47,380 nucleotides of DNA from the IMG/VR virus record IMGVR_UViG_3300017917_000934, positions 1 through 47,380 of that record. The stretch is one strand, 5' to 3'. Within the stretch, counting starts at the first letter, position 1. Each line of letters opens with the position of its first letter. Under the pieces are notes generated by a model. That model was given only the letters and a program-made list of their open reading frames with translations, was not told the origin of the DNA and searched no databases. The position numbers and the translations under genes were made by a program. Of the stretch, positions 7,516 to 15,315 are shown in pieces. Origin of the DNA: a virus.

Positions 7516-7757
7516 TAGTAGTTGTCATCCTCATCTTCATCGTAATCAGGCTCTTCAACTTCTTCACCTAAGTACTCTTCAACAGCACGTTTTAAATAAC
7601 TGTCAGTTCCACCAACAGCAATTAGGTCTCGCTCTAAGATGTTGTGATCTGCAACAACACTGACCAGATGATCAGCCGCTGCTTGACGATCTTTAGGGTT
7701 AATATACTCTTTACAAGTTAACCAAACTTCACTGACTACATCAATTTCTATACTCAT
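7515..7757 (-). CDS. Conserved hypothetical acidic protein (80 aa)
   Basis: Not assigned a function. The N-terminal 60 residues are helical with WLTCKEYINPKDRQAAADHL and ERDLIAVGGTDSYLKRAVEE, a pattern I associate with small proteins next to recombination genes in marine T4-like phages. The C-terminus is strongly acidic (EEPDYDEDEDDNY), a feature shared with proteins that compete with or mimic nucleic acid. The ATG overlaps the radical SAM stop (ATGA) and the gene's stop overlaps the uvsY start (TAATG), so it is translated as part of the coupled chain. A role in regulating recombination is inference from position. Confidence 0.65.
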   Translation of the reverse strand: MSIEIDVVSEVWLTCKEYINPKDRQAAADHLVSVVADHNILERDLIAVGGTDSYLKRAVEEYLGEEVEEPDYDEDEDDNY

Positions 7758-9268
7758 TCTGCTGATCCCTTTTCCTTTTTTAATTTAAGTATTTCAAGTA
7801 AATTGTGCTCAATATACAAAAGATCCATTTCTGACCTTTTATATTTTAACTTAGTTGTTAATTCGATTAATTCAATGAATCTTCTCCATTTTACTTTATT
7901 AGTTAGTCCAGGATTAGTTGATACTACCCAATCAACATTTAATGCAATATCTTCTTTAAGATGTAACCCTAATTCATCCTGCATATTATATAAAGGTGTG
8001 TCCTTGATTACTACCAGCGGGGAATTTAAATTTGTACCAATTATTGTATTATCTATTAAATATTTTTGATTTTTAATAAAAAAATTTATTGTTTCCTGAT
8101 GATCTTGCTCTGTTTCGGTTACATACGCTGTAAACATTAATAAATGATTTTTAATTTTATATTTAGAACACATTTCAAAATGATAATCAATGTCCTCATT
8201 TGAAAATTTCTTCCCCATATGCTCTCTTACTTTTTCGCTACCAGATTCTATTCCTATCTGAAGATGATCACAGCCTGCTTTTTGCATTAATTCAAACATT
8301 CGTTCTGGATGAAATTGCTTAGGCCTAATAATAAACTGTCCTTGAAATTTTAATTTTTTAAAATCAGGATATGTATCTTGTAAGTCAATTATTTTTTCTA
8401 ATAATTCAGTAAATTGTTTTATTGAACCGTTAATCAAACTGTCCGAAAATGCGTAATTAATGCAGCCAACATCGATATAATTTTTAATCATTTCATTTAA
8501 AATCGACTGCGCTGGGCGATATCTATATTTTTTCCAAATAACACCAACATCACAAAATGAACATCTACGTACACATCCTCTACTGCCGTTAATCAACAAT
8601 TCAATACTGTTTTCAGAAATACCAGACATATGACTTTTGTATTTGCCTAACGGAATTTTTTTATAACTAGGCAACGGCACCTGAGATAAGTCATCGATTT
8701 GAGGTACCCAATAATCTGTCAGTTGAGTTTTATCATTTACTCCAAAATCAATCTTTCCATCTAAGAAATTTCCAAAAACAAAATCACCCTCACCTCTTAC
8801 ATAGTAATCTATTAGATCATCAGATGCTAGTATTTTTCCTGTAGAATCATCTTTTTTGTATTTTACACTTATTCCGGGACCACCAGCAATTATTTTAGTT
8901 TTACTACGTTTTCTAAATTCTTTTAAGAATTTTTTTGTCCAAGCAAATTGCATAGTACTAAACATGGTTAATGCCATTAAATCAAAATTTATTTTAAGAA
9001 TGTCGTCTATTGCCAAAGAGATTGCATGATCAATCTTTTGCTTTACTTCTTCGTCAGGATAAAAGTCTATATCATCATACGCATTCATTGAGTCAGTAAT
9101 TCTAATATATTCACTATAACTAAAATGATAATATAAAAAAATGTTTAAGTCAAATACTTCATAAGCCACATTTTTTTCTTCGCATATACCGGCTAATAAA
9201 GCCATCGGCGAAGTTGGCCTTTCAATGGTAATAGGAGCAGAAGATACAATCATTACTTTTTTGTACAT
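7754..9268 (-). CDS. Radical SAM enzyme with N-terminal B12-binding-like fold
   Basis: The 504-residue protein has the radical SAM cluster signature CxxxCxxC as GCVRRCSFCDVG (C232, C236, C239), which binds a 4Fe-4S cluster and cleaves SAM to start radical chemistry. Residues 1-170 resemble the Rossmann-like domain of B12-dependent radical SAM proteins (VMIVSSAP at the start, KIIAGGPG at 125-132, YYVRGEGD at 155-162). The cobalamin-binding DxHxxG motif is absent, so B12 may not be bound. Later strands include LQIGIESGSEKVREHMGK, another family hallmark. It is AT-rich like its upstream neighbour, unlike uvsX. It sits between uvsX and uvsY, coupled to the 80-aa gene by ATGA. Substrate unknown; methylation or rearrangement of a sugar or lipid is possible. 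Confidence 0.85.
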   Translation of the reverse strand: MYKKVMIVSSAPITIERPTSPMALLAGICEEKNVAYEVFDLNIFLYYHFSYSEYIRITDSMNAYDDIDFYPDEEVKQKIDHAISLAIDDILKINFDLMALTMFSTMQFAWTKKFLKEFRKRSKTKIIAGGPGISVKYKKDDSTGKILASDDLIDYYVRGEGDFVFGNFLDGKIDFGVNDKTQLTDYWVPQIDDLSQVPLPSYKKIPLGKYKSHMSGISENSIELLINGSRGCVRRCSFCDVGVIWKKYRYRPAQSILNEMIKNYIDVGCINYAFSDSLINGSIKQFTELLEKIIDLQDTYPDFKKLKFQGQFIIRPKQFHPERMFELMQKAGCDHLQIGIESGSEKVREHMGKKFSNEDIDYHFEMCSKYKIKNHLLMFTAYVTETEQDHQETINFFIKNQKYLIDNTIIGTNLNSPLVVIKDTPLYNMQDELGLHLKEDIALNVDWVVSTNPGLTNKVKWRRFIELIELTTKLKYKRSEMDLLYIEHNLLEILKLKKEKGSAE

Positions 9269-9269
9269 T

Positions 9270-9788
9270 TTACAATTTATCCAAGATTTCTTTAATCTGT
9301 TTTAATTTTTCTTTTTCTATATTCACTTTATCATAATATAGCATATTTGGCGGATTGTATTTTTCTTCTAATAAAATTTTTTCGTGTAGTATCCAATCAA
9401 TTATAGGGGTATAAAATTTTATTGACCATGTTCCATTAACTCCAAACCACATGGCTGATTTATATTCTTCTCCGTTAAATGAATATACTCCTGAATATTT
9501 TATAAATTCAGGAATCTCTATATTATCAATGTAAATATTTTTAATTTCTAAAAATTGTTCTTGTAATACTTTATTTTCAGATTTTGAAAACAATACATTT
9601 TTATTTGTTTTTCCATAAAACTCAATTGATAACGTATGTTCTCCTTCTAATAAATCAAGAGGAATCGATACAGTCTCCTCTTGTTTACTGAAATAATAGT
9701 CGTGATATATGTCATTATCTAGTAGAATTCTGGCCTTAGGCCATCCGTTATATTCGCCACAGTTGAAATCTATAGATAATGTATTCAT
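9270..9788 (-). CDS. Beta-rich hypothetical protein (172 aa)
   Basis: Not recognised beyond a general pattern. It starts with NTLSIDFNCGEYNGWPKARI then LLDND, and continues with LLEGEHTLSIEFYGKTNKN, NIYIDNIEIPEF and MWFGVNGTWSIKFYTPIIDW. This looks like a beta-sandwich of the carbohydrate-binding type, followed by a C-terminal helix of about 20 residues. I associate the G-x-W-x-I-K-F-x-x-P-I-x-x-W element with accessory proteins of marine phages. The ATG overlaps the uvsX stop (TAATG). It is markedly AT-rich, like the radical SAM gene that follows after 1 nt, so the pair may have arrived together. Sugar binding is a guess from the fold. Confidence 0.6.
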   Translation of the reverse strand: MNTLSIDFNCGEYNGWPKARILLDNDIYHDYYFSKQEETVSIPLDLLEGEHTLSIEFYGKTNKNVLFSKSENKVLQEQFLEIKNIYIDNIEIPEFIKYSGVYSFNGEEYKSAMWFGVNGTWSIKFYTPIIDWILHEKILLEEKYNPPNMLYYDKVNIEKEKLKQIKEILDKL

Positions 9789-10858
9789 TATTCTTCAATA
9801 CCTTCCTCTTCAACTGATTCGACTGAATTTAACAGTTTAGCATTACTACTTATTTCTCGCATAACTGTATCTAAACAATTTTCTTCATTTGATTCCCATG
9901 CTTTACGGAACTGTTTGATTTCTACTCCGTCTGCTGTTTTGTACATTAGTCGATTACCATCTTTAACTAACAGGCCTTTGGCTTCTAACATATCAGTTAA
10001 GCCGCTGTATGGATTCATACCTGTATCATATGGGATCTTTACCTGTACACTTTCAAATGGTTTGGCATATCTGGTTTTCATAATCTTACAACTGGCACGA
10101 ATACCACGCACTTCTGAAATCTTGTTGCCATCTTCATCTTCTTTAAGTTTGAGTTTCTTCATAGCAACTACAATACTCGAAGCATAGATAAAGCCTTGAC
10201 CACCTGAAATCTTGTCATCTGGATCAAACATATCCTGACTAGCGTAGGTGTGATTAGTTGCTACTAGCCCAATATTTAGATTACCAAACATATTTACACA
10301 ATTACGAACAAGTGCTGTCAGTGCTTTGGGTTTACGACCCATATCGCCCTTTAAATCACCTGCTTCAAACTGATTAACGTCTGTTGGTGTTAACATCATG
10401 CCCAAACTATCTAAAACAAATAGTACTTTTGGGCGTTCTTCTACTGGTAGTGTTTTGTATTCTTTAACAAAGTCGTTGATAATTTTTGCTACGTCATCAA
10501 TCATTGCTACATTTAGTTTAAGTAATTTGTTTTCGCTAGTATCAACCCCTAAGGCTTTTAACCAATCTTCATCAAGGGCATTTTCTGTGTCAACCAGGAT
10601 AACATAAATGTTTTGCTCTTGTGCGTTCTTAATTAAGTTACCTGAACAAATATAACTTTTGCCTGCGCCACTTTCACCAGCAAATACTGTTACTTTGCCT
10701 AGGGGAATGCCCTTGTTAAAGTCGCCGCTGATAAGATAGTTAAGTGTATAGTTACCGGTGCTGACCCAATCTGTTGGATCGTTGAAACCAATTCCTAAAC
10801 CGTCAATGCTCTTTGTGATGTTTTTTCTAAATTTACTTACGTCAAATGGTTTTGCCAT
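9788..10858 (-). CDS. uvsX: UvsX, RecA-like recombinase
   Basis: UvsX forms ATP-dependent filaments on single-stranded DNA and drives strand exchange and recombination-dependent replication. The 356-residue protein shows Walker A GESGAGKS (61-68), the RecA-type catalytic segment VDTENALDEDWL (about 89-100), Walker B VLFVLDSLG (145-153) and an L2-like region with GDMGRKPKALT and ISGGQGF. T4 UvsX is about 390 residues. The C-terminus is acidic (VESVEEEGIEE), as expected for RecA-type regulation. AAGGAG precedes the ATG. It follows a glycosyltransferase-like gene by 11 nt and starts a tightly coupled chain that continues to uvsY. Confidence 0.95.
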   Translation of the reverse strand: MAKPFDVSKFRKNITKSIDGLGIGFNDPTDWVSTGNYTLNYLISGDFNKGIPLGKVTVFAGESGAGKSYICSGNLIKNAQEQNIYVILVDTENALDEDWLKALGVDTSENKLLKLNVAMIDDVAKIINDFVKEYKTLPVEERPKVLFVLDSLGMMLTPTDVNQFEAGDLKGDMGRKPKALTALVRNCVNMFGNLNIGLVATNHTYASQDMFDPDDKISGGQGFIYASSIVVAMKKLKLKEDEDGNKISEVRGIRASCKIMKTRYAKPFESVQVKIPYDTGMNPYSGLTDMLEAKGLLVKDGNRLMYKTADGVEIKQFRKAWESNEENCLDTVMREISSNAKLLNSVESVEEEGIEE

Positions 10859-10869
10859 GATTTTACTCC

Positions 10870-11832
10870 TTAAAATTGTTTACTATCTCTTAATGCTTGT
10901 ATATATTTTCCAGTCATGTAATGATTATAGTTATGTGCTAAAGTTTCTCGTTCTAAATAATATAGATAATTCCATTCATAACTGGATAACTTAGAAAATT
11001 TTGATACCATTGTTATTAACGTAATTAATCTATCTATAGGATCTTGTATGCTATCAAAACTATAGTCAAAAATTTTGTCATATTTTCTAAATCCCAAATA
11101 CTTTTCAAGAAAATCGTGCCATCCTGGTTGCGCATACGCTAAAAATAATCCGTGATTTACTACACTATATAAAAATTTTTCCGTAATAAATGGGTAGTAC
11201 GATGTAGCCATAGTTTCGCTTACAATATGCAAAAAACTTTTTAGTATCTTGGGAGTTAACACATAATGATTAAGGCTGTGTTGAAATCTAGTATACTGAA
11301 AACTCATCACCTTGTTACTTATTTCTGGATCAAAGAAAATAGATTGAAATCTTCTGGAACCTAATAAATCTACTAGATCTTGTTTTTCAAACGTGAAATT
11401 TTTCGAACAATATCCTTCATCAAAAAAACCAAATTTACTAAGAATTGATACTAATAATACTCTGCTTACATGAGGACCTCCGTTAAATGAACAAATAAAA
11501 TTACTAAATGTATTTTCAGTTCCTCTACATAAAGTGACCTCTATAGGAGTAAACTCTCTAAAATCGTTAATAAAATTACCGTCTAAAAAAGAATTTAAAT
11601 CAAACTTTAAATTAGGATATTTTTCATGTAATCTACTATCAATAATATATTCTGAGTAAATAGTCCGAGTATCTTGATTGTTTAAAAGTTTATCAAGGAA
11701 TTCATTATTTAATTGTTGGTCAAATCCGCCTAAATGATCACCGAGATATAATTCATTGTTCGATAAATTTATTTTATCCTGCAAACCATTAGAATAATCA
11801 GTACCAAGAAATTGTTTATATGTTAAAGTCAT
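10870..11832 (-). CDS. Putative glycosyltransferase (GT10-like C-terminal region)
   Basis: The 320-residue protein is AT-rich and helical. Residues 200-285 read HIVSETMATSYYPFITEKFL, then SVVNHGLFLAYAQPGWHDFL, then KYLGFRKYDKIFDYSFDSI. An E-x(n)-F-x-TEK-x(n)-LGF-x-x-(Y/F)D-x-x-(F/I)D-x-S-(Y/F)D order is the pattern I associate with the nucleotide-sugar-binding end of fucosyltransferase-like (GT10-type) proteins in marine phages and their hosts. No DxD motif is clear. The gene lies between gp32 and uvsX, behind a stem-loop (11840-11860), with no obvious Shine-Dalgarno outside that stem. Base composition differs from gp32 and uvsX, suggesting acquisition. Family call is moderate; substrate unknown. 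Confidence 0.5.
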   Translation of the reverse strand: MTLTYKQFLGTDYSNGLQDKINLSNNELYLGDHLGGFDQQLNNEFLDKLLNNQDTRTIYSEYIIDSRLHEKYPNLKFDLNSFLDGNFINDFREFTPIEVTLCRGTENTFSNFICSFNGGPHVSRVLLVSILSKFGFFDEGYCSKNFTFEKQDLVDLLGSRRFQSIFFDPEISNKVMSFQYTRFQHSLNHYVLTPKILKSFLHIVSETMATSYYPFITEKFLYSVVNHGLFLAYAQPGWHDFLEKYLGFRKYDKIFDYSFDSIQDPIDRLITLITMVSKFSKLSSYEWNYLYYLERETLAHNYNHYMTGKYIQALRDSKQF

Positions 11833-11839
11833 AGTTTTG

Positions 11840-11860
11840 AAGGGGGAATGACTCCCCCTT
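11840..11860. terminator. Stem-loop between gp32 and the glycosyltransferase gene
   Basis: AAGGGGGA (11840-11847) and TCCCCCTT (11853-11860) form a perfect 8-bp stem with a 5-nt loop. A T-run follows only on the plus strand. On the minus (coding) strand the stem lies 7 nt before the ATG at 11832. It may attenuate read-through from gp32, protect the gp32 mRNA 3' end, or limit translation of the next gene. Confidence 0.6.
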
Positions 11861-11876
11861 TTTATAGTAGTAAGAA

Positions 11877-12893
11877 CTAGGATGTCTTTTGACGGTTACG
11901 AATCATCGCAAGGATGTCTTCAGCACGTTGACTACCTGCTGCTGGTGTAGCAACTGGCGCAGTAGGTGCTGTTGGTGCTTCTGCTACTGGAGCATCTGCT
12001 TCAAACGGTACGTCATCTTCTGCTACAGGTGTTGGTGTTGTTGCAGGAGCCGCTTGTGCTACTGGTGTTGCTTGAGGAACAGCACTGCCTGCTGGTGCGT
12101 TAACGCCACGTGGACGATAGTATGCACCCCAACGTTCTGTGTCATATGCTTGACCATCCACTGATGCTTCAAACATTTCTTTAATGACTTTTAGTTCAAC
12201 ATCGCTTGGTTTCTTAGGAAGGAATTCGCTAAGATTGTACAAACCATGACTGTCAATAGCCGCTTGCTCATCTGCTGTTAGTGCAGATTCTTTACGTGAC
12301 CATTTGCTAGTGCTGTAGTCAGCATAGCCGCCTTTACTTGTTTTAGTAATAGTAAAGTCTAGACCGCCTTGATAGTCTGTTGGTAAGTTCTCTAGTTCTG
12401 GATCCATTAGAGCCGCTTTGATCAAGTTAAAGATCTGTGGACTAATAATGAAACGACGAATTGGGTTTGATGGTGTTTGGTCATCTGCTAAAGCATTTTC
12501 ACGTACAAAACCCTGGAACAAGTATGATTTTTTCTTCCAATACTTACGACCCATTTCTTCTAATGCTGGATCTTTAAACCAAGTACGCACCTCAGCAAGT
12601 ACAGGACATGCTTCACCATACATTTCCACACATGGAACTTGTACAGTTACTGGTTTACTATCTGGTTGACCTTTAACACCCGCAAAGGTTAAGTTGATCA
12701 TTAAACGTTCAGCCCAAAAGAAATCATTCTTTGTGTTGCCGTCTGGTAAAAATCTAACTCTTGCTGATGTGCCTTCTGGAATATTCCAGTGAGCGTAGAT
12801 AGCGTTGTCTCCACCGCCTTGTGATTGTCCGCCTTGACCGCGGTTCTCTTGTGCTTGTAATTTTGCGCGAATTTCTGCTAATGATGTTGCCAT
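11877..12893 (-). CDS. 32: gp32, single-stranded DNA-binding protein
   Basis: T4 gp32 coats single-stranded DNA in replication, recombination and repair. The 338-residue protein begins with a short helical region (ATSLAEIRAKLQAQ) for cooperative self-contact, then an OB-fold core with WNIPEGTSARVRFLPDGN, FFWAERLMINLTFAG and VPCVEMYGEACPVLAEVRTW (C88, C96 where T4 has its zinc loop). This is followed by a long Ala/Pro/Thr-rich linker (about 265-320) with acidic patches, and a final helix EDILAMIRNRQK. This is the usual marine T4-like layout, longer than the 301 residues of T4. TAGGAGAA precedes the ATG. Transcription can start from a promoter combining an early -35 and a late octamer (12967-12995). 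Confidence 0.92.
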   Translation of the reverse strand: MATSLAEIRAKLQAQENRGQGGQSQGGGDNAIYAHWNIPEGTSARVRFLPDGNTKNDFFWAERLMINLTFAGVKGQPDSKPVTVQVPCVEMYGEACPVLAEVRTWFKDPALEEMGRKYWKKKSYLFQGFVRENALADDQTPSNPIRRFIISPQIFNLIKAALMDPELENLPTDYQGGLDFTITKTSKGGYADYSTSKWSRKESALTADEQAAIDSHGLYNLSEFLPKKPSDVELKVIKEMFEASVDGQAYDTERWGAYYRPRGVNAPAGSAVPQATPVAQAAPATTPTPVAEDDVPFEADAPVAEAPTAPTAPVATPAAGSQRAEDILAMIRNRQKTS

Positions 12894-12966
12894 AATGTAT
12901 TTCTCCTATAAGATGGTCTTAAAATATGCCTAAAACGTCTAGCATCTATATACTATACGTTAATAT

Positions 12967-12995
12967 TATTTATCTCGCAAGATGTGTTTTGTCAA
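12967..12995 (-). promoter_or_regulatory. Combined early and late promoter of gp32
   Basis: A perfect TTGACA (12990-12995) stands 17 nt from TAAATA (12967-12972). This -10-like box is part of an exact late octamer GATAAATA (12967-12974). One site could thus serve host sigma70 early and the phage late sigma later. The leader to the ATG at 12893 is about 65 nt. Confidence 0.65.
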
Positions 12996-13003
12996 AATTT
13001 TAA

Positions 13004-13031
13004 CCAAAAAGAAAGGACACCTAAGTGTCCT
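13004..13031 (-). terminator. Intrinsic terminator after the 749-aa virion gene
   Basis: AGGACAC (13014-13020) and GTGTCCT (13025-13031) form a 7-bp stem with loop CTAA. On the minus strand the stem is followed by TTCTTTTT. It ends the head/packaging transcript just before the gp32 promoter. Confidence 0.75.
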
Positions 13032-13052
13032 CGCTCTTCCCATCCCGGGGAA

Positions 13053-15302
13053 TTATAAGCCTGCTAATCGTTTAATATCTTGTACGCTTTCGTATTTTGG
13101 TTCTACCGGATTGCCAAATTTGTCCATTACTTCGCCTTTGCCTAATTCTAAACGTGCCTTGAGATTTTCAATTCGATCTTCTAATTCATTTGCTTTTACT
13201 GTGTCGTGTTTAGACAATGCTTGTTGATATAGTTGCTCTAGTTTTTGTAATTGAGGACTATTTGCTGTACTTTGTTTATCTAAATATGCGTTACCTGCTA
13301 GCGCACCAACTAATGCAGCACCAGCACCTAATTTTTGTAACCCTGTTAGACCTTCTGACAGTGCTTGTATTATTTCTTCTTTGGTCTTGCCATATTTTGC
13401 CGTAAATTCTTCGTCTGTCAGTTCGCTAAGATCAATATCCATTTCTTTCATTCTTCCTTCCTCTACTTCCTCATGATCACACACACACTGATCCGCTGGA
13501 CGATCACAGGCATCGCAATAGGCCTGTTGTGCATGTGTTAAAGGGCTAGAACTGTCGGCAGGTGCTCTATAGCCATAATCTTCATCTAATTCAGGGTAGT
13601 CAACACCAACTTCACGGTACACTTCACGGACCATGTTGCTAATGTCGCTTGAGCCTAGTTCATCTACAGGTGCATGGAAACTTGCTACATCAAGTGAAGC
13701 ATTCATAACACCTTCTGGGCCTGCTTTTCTAAGTAATTCTGTATGTTGTTCAATATTGTTTAAGATTCTACGCACGATCGCTGATTGTATAGATTCAATA
13801 TTTGCTAATAAGTCGTCTTGATCATCTTCTTCGTATACATTACCATAACTGCCATAAGAACTTTCTGCAAGGTCTGCCGCTTTTTCTTCTGCCATGTCAC
13901 GTAATTCTGAATTTGAGTAACTTTGTGCCTTTAGAGAATCTAAGTTTAAGTAGTCCAAAAGTTCACTTCTACTCATATTTTCAATTGGTGTGTCGCCTGT
14001 GTGGCTTTCTGCTACTGCATCATCCATGTCACTATGATCAAGTTGATCGTATACATCTGGAAGATTGGCCTGTATCCAAGCCATGATTGTTTCTCTAGCG
14101 TCTGCGTCTGGGTCAACATTACTCAAATCTAATAATTGATCATAAAGTTCGTCATTGCCAATAATATTGTATAGTGCACCTGTAGCGTTTTCTGCGTCAA
14201 CACCAACAGGTAGTGGTTCTGCTAAAAGTTTTTCTAAATCAACTATTTGATCTTCTGTTTCTGGATATGCCCAAGTACCTTCACTTAGATTTGATGCCCA
14301 TCCTTCAAATGCCTCTGCAAATTTATTTGTTTTCTTCATACTATAAGCCTTGTATACTAAAGGTAACGCATCATCCATGCGTTCATTGTAACTGCGTTTA
14401 ACAAATCGTTCTCTTAGAGAGTCAACATCAACTTCTGGAATATAACTAGTGCTAGTATGAACAAATTGTTCAGCGCACTTGCGATAACCTTTAGGACCGC
14501 TCATACGATTTAGTGTGTCTTTTAATAGACCATGATATTCAAATGCGGCTTCTACCATACGCTGTGTTTCTTCGTCTTCAAATACACGACGCATCATAGC
14601 AATCTTAAAGTTTTTAAGTTTGCTGCATTCATCCGCCATTTCAGTAATGTGTTTGCCTAGATCATCGTGCGGGTCACCACCTTCTTGTACGTGGCGTGCC
14701 ATAGCACGTGCAAAACGCAGACTATTGTGTGGTAGTTTGATACGTTCGCCTAGTTCTGTTTCTAAGAAAATAGCACGAATTTTTCTAGCACGAGCACCTT
14801 TAACTTCTGGATTAACTTGGTCGCTGTGTCGTATAATAATACGCACTGGTCCGTCTTTTTCGTAACTACTACGACTAGTACCGTATAGTTTGCTTTCACT
14901 AATAACTTCGTCTTTATCGTAGGTACTGTCTGCTTTGCTGACCTGTTTGATATCACGAACTTTTAGTGTACTGCGTGTGATGTCGCGAGGTTCAAAACTT
15001 AATAGGTTACGTTTAGCAAATTCACGCAGTTCTTTTAAGAAGTTATACCAATCACGGCGTTGTTCATCACTTAGGTCATGGCTAATGTTTTTACTAAAGT
15101 AAACTTTAAGACTGATTTCGTCTACGATACTTATAGTAACGTTACCATAGTTATGACCATCTACAACGTAGTCAAAGTTGAAAAAACGTGCTCGCTCTGG
15201 ATCTTGTGTTGCGTTGGCTTCTTCGTCACCAAGGCTCACGTCCTCAAAACGATCGCGGATCTTTTCAAATAAACCTTCTGCTATTTTATCTATTTCTCTC
15301 AT
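13053..15302 (-). CDS. Large virion-type protein with zinc-knuckle-like motif (749 aa)
   Basis: Conserved in style among marine T4-like phages but without known function. The N-terminus MREIDKIAE ends in a prohead-protease-like IxE. The middle has the segment FEGWASNLSEGTWAYPETED followed by LPVGVDAENATGALYNIIGN, a pattern I associate with structural proteins of these phages. A cysteine cluster YCDACDRPADQCVCDH (C596, C599, C606, C608, H610) could bind zinc. A Gly/Ala-rich hydrophobic stretch (655-674) might contact a membrane. The protein ends in IKRLAGL, a motif shared with two other head-region proteins. It lies directly after gp17. The ATG has no Shine-Dalgarno and is exactly 5 nt from a late octamer, so a leaderless mRNA is predicted. 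Probably a head-internal or ejected protein. Confidence 0.7.
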   Translation of the reverse strand: MREIDKIAEGLFEKIRDRFEDVSLGDEEANATQDPERARFFNFDYVVDGHNYGNVTISIVDEISLKVYFSKNISHDLSDEQRRDWYNFLKELREFAKRNLLSFEPRDITRSTLKVRDIKQVSKADSTYDKDEVISESKLYGTSRSSYEKDGPVRIIIRHSDQVNPEVKGARARKIRAIFLETELGERIKLPHNSLRFARAMARHVQEGGDPHDDLGKHITEMADECSKLKNFKIAMMRRVFEDEETQRMVEAAFEYHGLLKDTLNRMSGPKGYRKCAEQFVHTSTSYIPEVDVDSLRERFVKRSYNERMDDALPLVYKAYSMKKTNKFAEAFEGWASNLSEGTWAYPETEDQIVDLEKLLAEPLPVGVDAENATGALYNIIGNDELYDQLLDLSNVDPDADARETIMAWIQANLPDVYDQLDHSDMDDAVAESHTGDTPIENMSRSELLDYLNLDSLKAQSYSNSELRDMAEEKAADLAESSYGSYGNVYEEDDQDDLLANIESIQSAIVRRILNNIEQHTELLRKAGPEGVMNASLDVASFHAPVDELGSSDISNMVREVYREVGVDYPELDEDYGYRAPADSSSPLTHAQQAYCDACDRPADQCVCDHEEVEEGRMKEMDIDLSELTDEEFTAKYGKTKEEIIQALSEGLTGLQKLGAGAALVGALAGNAYLDKQSTANSPQLQKLEQLYQQALSKHDTVKANELEDRIENLKARLELGKGEVMDKFGNPVEPKYESVQDIKRLAGL

Positions 15303-15307
15303 AGTAA

Positions 15308-15315
15308 TATTTATC
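15308..15315 (-). promoter_or_regulatory. Late promoter octamer GATAAATA, 5 nt before ATG
   Basis: An exact GATAAATA on the minus strand fills the 13-nt gap between the gp17 stop (15316) and the ATG at 15302. With T4 spacing the start site is the A of the ATG, giving a leaderless mRNA. No Shine-Dalgarno is present. Confidence 0.75.

Noticed and set aside
7754-8300. True cobalamin-dependent enzyme
   Set aside because: The N-terminal domain resembles the B12-binding fold, but the DxHxxG motif could not be found, so B12 binding is not claimed.
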